Assembly (NCBI GenBank): GCA_035294565.1
Contig: DATGKR010000080.1
Coordinates: forward strand, 1 to 5,883
DNA from: DATGKR01 sp035294565
GTDB taxonomy: Bacteria > Actinomycetota > Acidimicrobiia > Acidimicrobiales > Palsa-688
Direction: 5' to 3'
Length of the DNA: 5,883 nt
Of this stretch, positions 5,699 to 5,883 are shown piece by piece; the stretch's first letter is position 1, and each line of letters opens with the position of its first letter. The translations under genes and the position numbers were made by a program. The notes beneath the pieces were generated by a model that was not told the origin of the DNA, did not search any database, and saw only the letters and a program-made list of their open reading frames with translations.

Positions 5699-5704
5699 TA
5701 GCAT
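5699..5704 (+). promoter_or_regulatory. Candidate -10 box (TAGCAT) of the AbiEi-like gene
   Basis: TAGCAT lies 8 nt before ATG 5713, the same leaderless geometry as the coaE box. The octamer TAGCATGA occurs again 10 bp later (5709-5716), where it includes the start codon. An ATG at 5703 opens only a two-codon frame (ATG AAA TAG, 5703-5711), which ends just before the real start. The region where a -35 would lie falls at the end of the third repeat copy. Confidence 0.42.
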
Positions 5705-5712
5705 GAAATAGC

Positions 5713-5883
5713 ATGAGACGGTCGACTGTGACGGGCCGGGTTCTCGAGCGAGCCCGCCACCAGGGTGGCGTGCTCGTCTGGCTGGACGCCCAGGAGGAGG
5801 GTGCCACACCGCGCTTGGTAGGCGAGCTGGTACGCGAGGGCGTGCTCCGCCGCCCCTGGCGCGGCGTCTACGTCCTCGCCGGC
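5713..5883 (+). CDS. N-terminus of an AbiEi-antitoxin-like winged-helix protein (cut by window end)
   Basis: Only the first 57 residues are visible; the frame is open to the window end. The pattern is an N-terminal helix, RVLERARHQGGVLV, then RLVGELVREGVLRRPWRGVYVLAG. A small helix-turn-helix followed by a G-x-L-R-R-x-x-x-G-V-Y strand resembles the N-terminal winged helix of the AbiEi family of type IV toxin-antitoxin systems, which is also found on many orphan actinobacterial proteins of unknown role. An in-frame stop (TGA, 5704-5706) limits the start to ATG 5713 or GTG 5728; ATG 5713 is preferred because of the TAGCAT box 8 nt upstream. Whether a nucleotidyltransferase toxin (AbiEii) or an endonuclease-like C-terminus follows cannot be seen. 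In studied AbiE systems the antitoxin binds repeats at its own promoter, which fits the repeats just upstream. Confidence 0.62.
   Translation, partial: MRRSTVTGRVLERARHQGGVLVWLDAQEEGATPRLVGELVREGVLRRPWRGVYVLAG

Noticed and set aside
5627..5809. 60-codon minus-strand frame over the repeat region
   Set aside because: It crosses the repeat copies and the opposing AbiEi-like start, has no recognisable features, and no good ribosome site was seen.

Overview
The window is about 5.9 kb of GC-rich DNA (roughly two thirds G+C by eye) from an actinobacterium. An uncultured or Acidimicrobiia-like lineage is my best guess but is not proven. The evidence is a coaE-uvrB gene pair, which is a familiar actinobacterial neighbourhood; a BldC-type helix-turn-helix gene; GTG and TTG starts; and several genes that appear to be transcribed without a leader from TANNNT -10 boxes.

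Layout. Bases 1-1002 hold the C-terminal two thirds of an aldehyde dehydrogenase that most resembles gamma-aminobutyraldehyde dehydrogenases. Only 14 bp separate it from a complete alanine dehydrogenase gene (1017-2135). Running toward this from the other strand is a short BldC/MerR-type DNA-binding protein (2197-2550, minus). It is divergent from coaE (dephospho-CoA kinase, 2708-3334), and the gap between them holds a 7-bp-stem inverted repeat and a plausible sigma-70-type promoter for the regulator. coaE is followed by uvrB (3375-5510), whose protein carries an unusual glycine-rich repeat linker before its C-terminal UVR motif. After uvrB comes a 202-bp gap with lower GC content that holds three copies of an AATCGGGATT-type element. 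It leads into a gene cut by the window end (5713-5883) whose start resembles the winged-helix N-terminus of AbiEi-family antitoxins.

How the genes fit together. The aldehyde and alanine dehydrogenases look like a small amine/amino-acid catabolic unit, feeding aldehyde oxidation and alanine/pyruvate interconversion. coaE and uvrB are housekeeping genes (last step of coenzyme A synthesis; nucleotide excision repair). The last gene probably begins an accessory or toxin-antitoxin-like locus.

The two things most worth a second look are the recurrent TAGCCT/TAGCAT box placed 6-8 nt before four different start codons, and the triple repeat upstream of the AbiEi-like gene. I did not find a clearly new multi-gene system; most of the window is ordinary core metabolism and repair.
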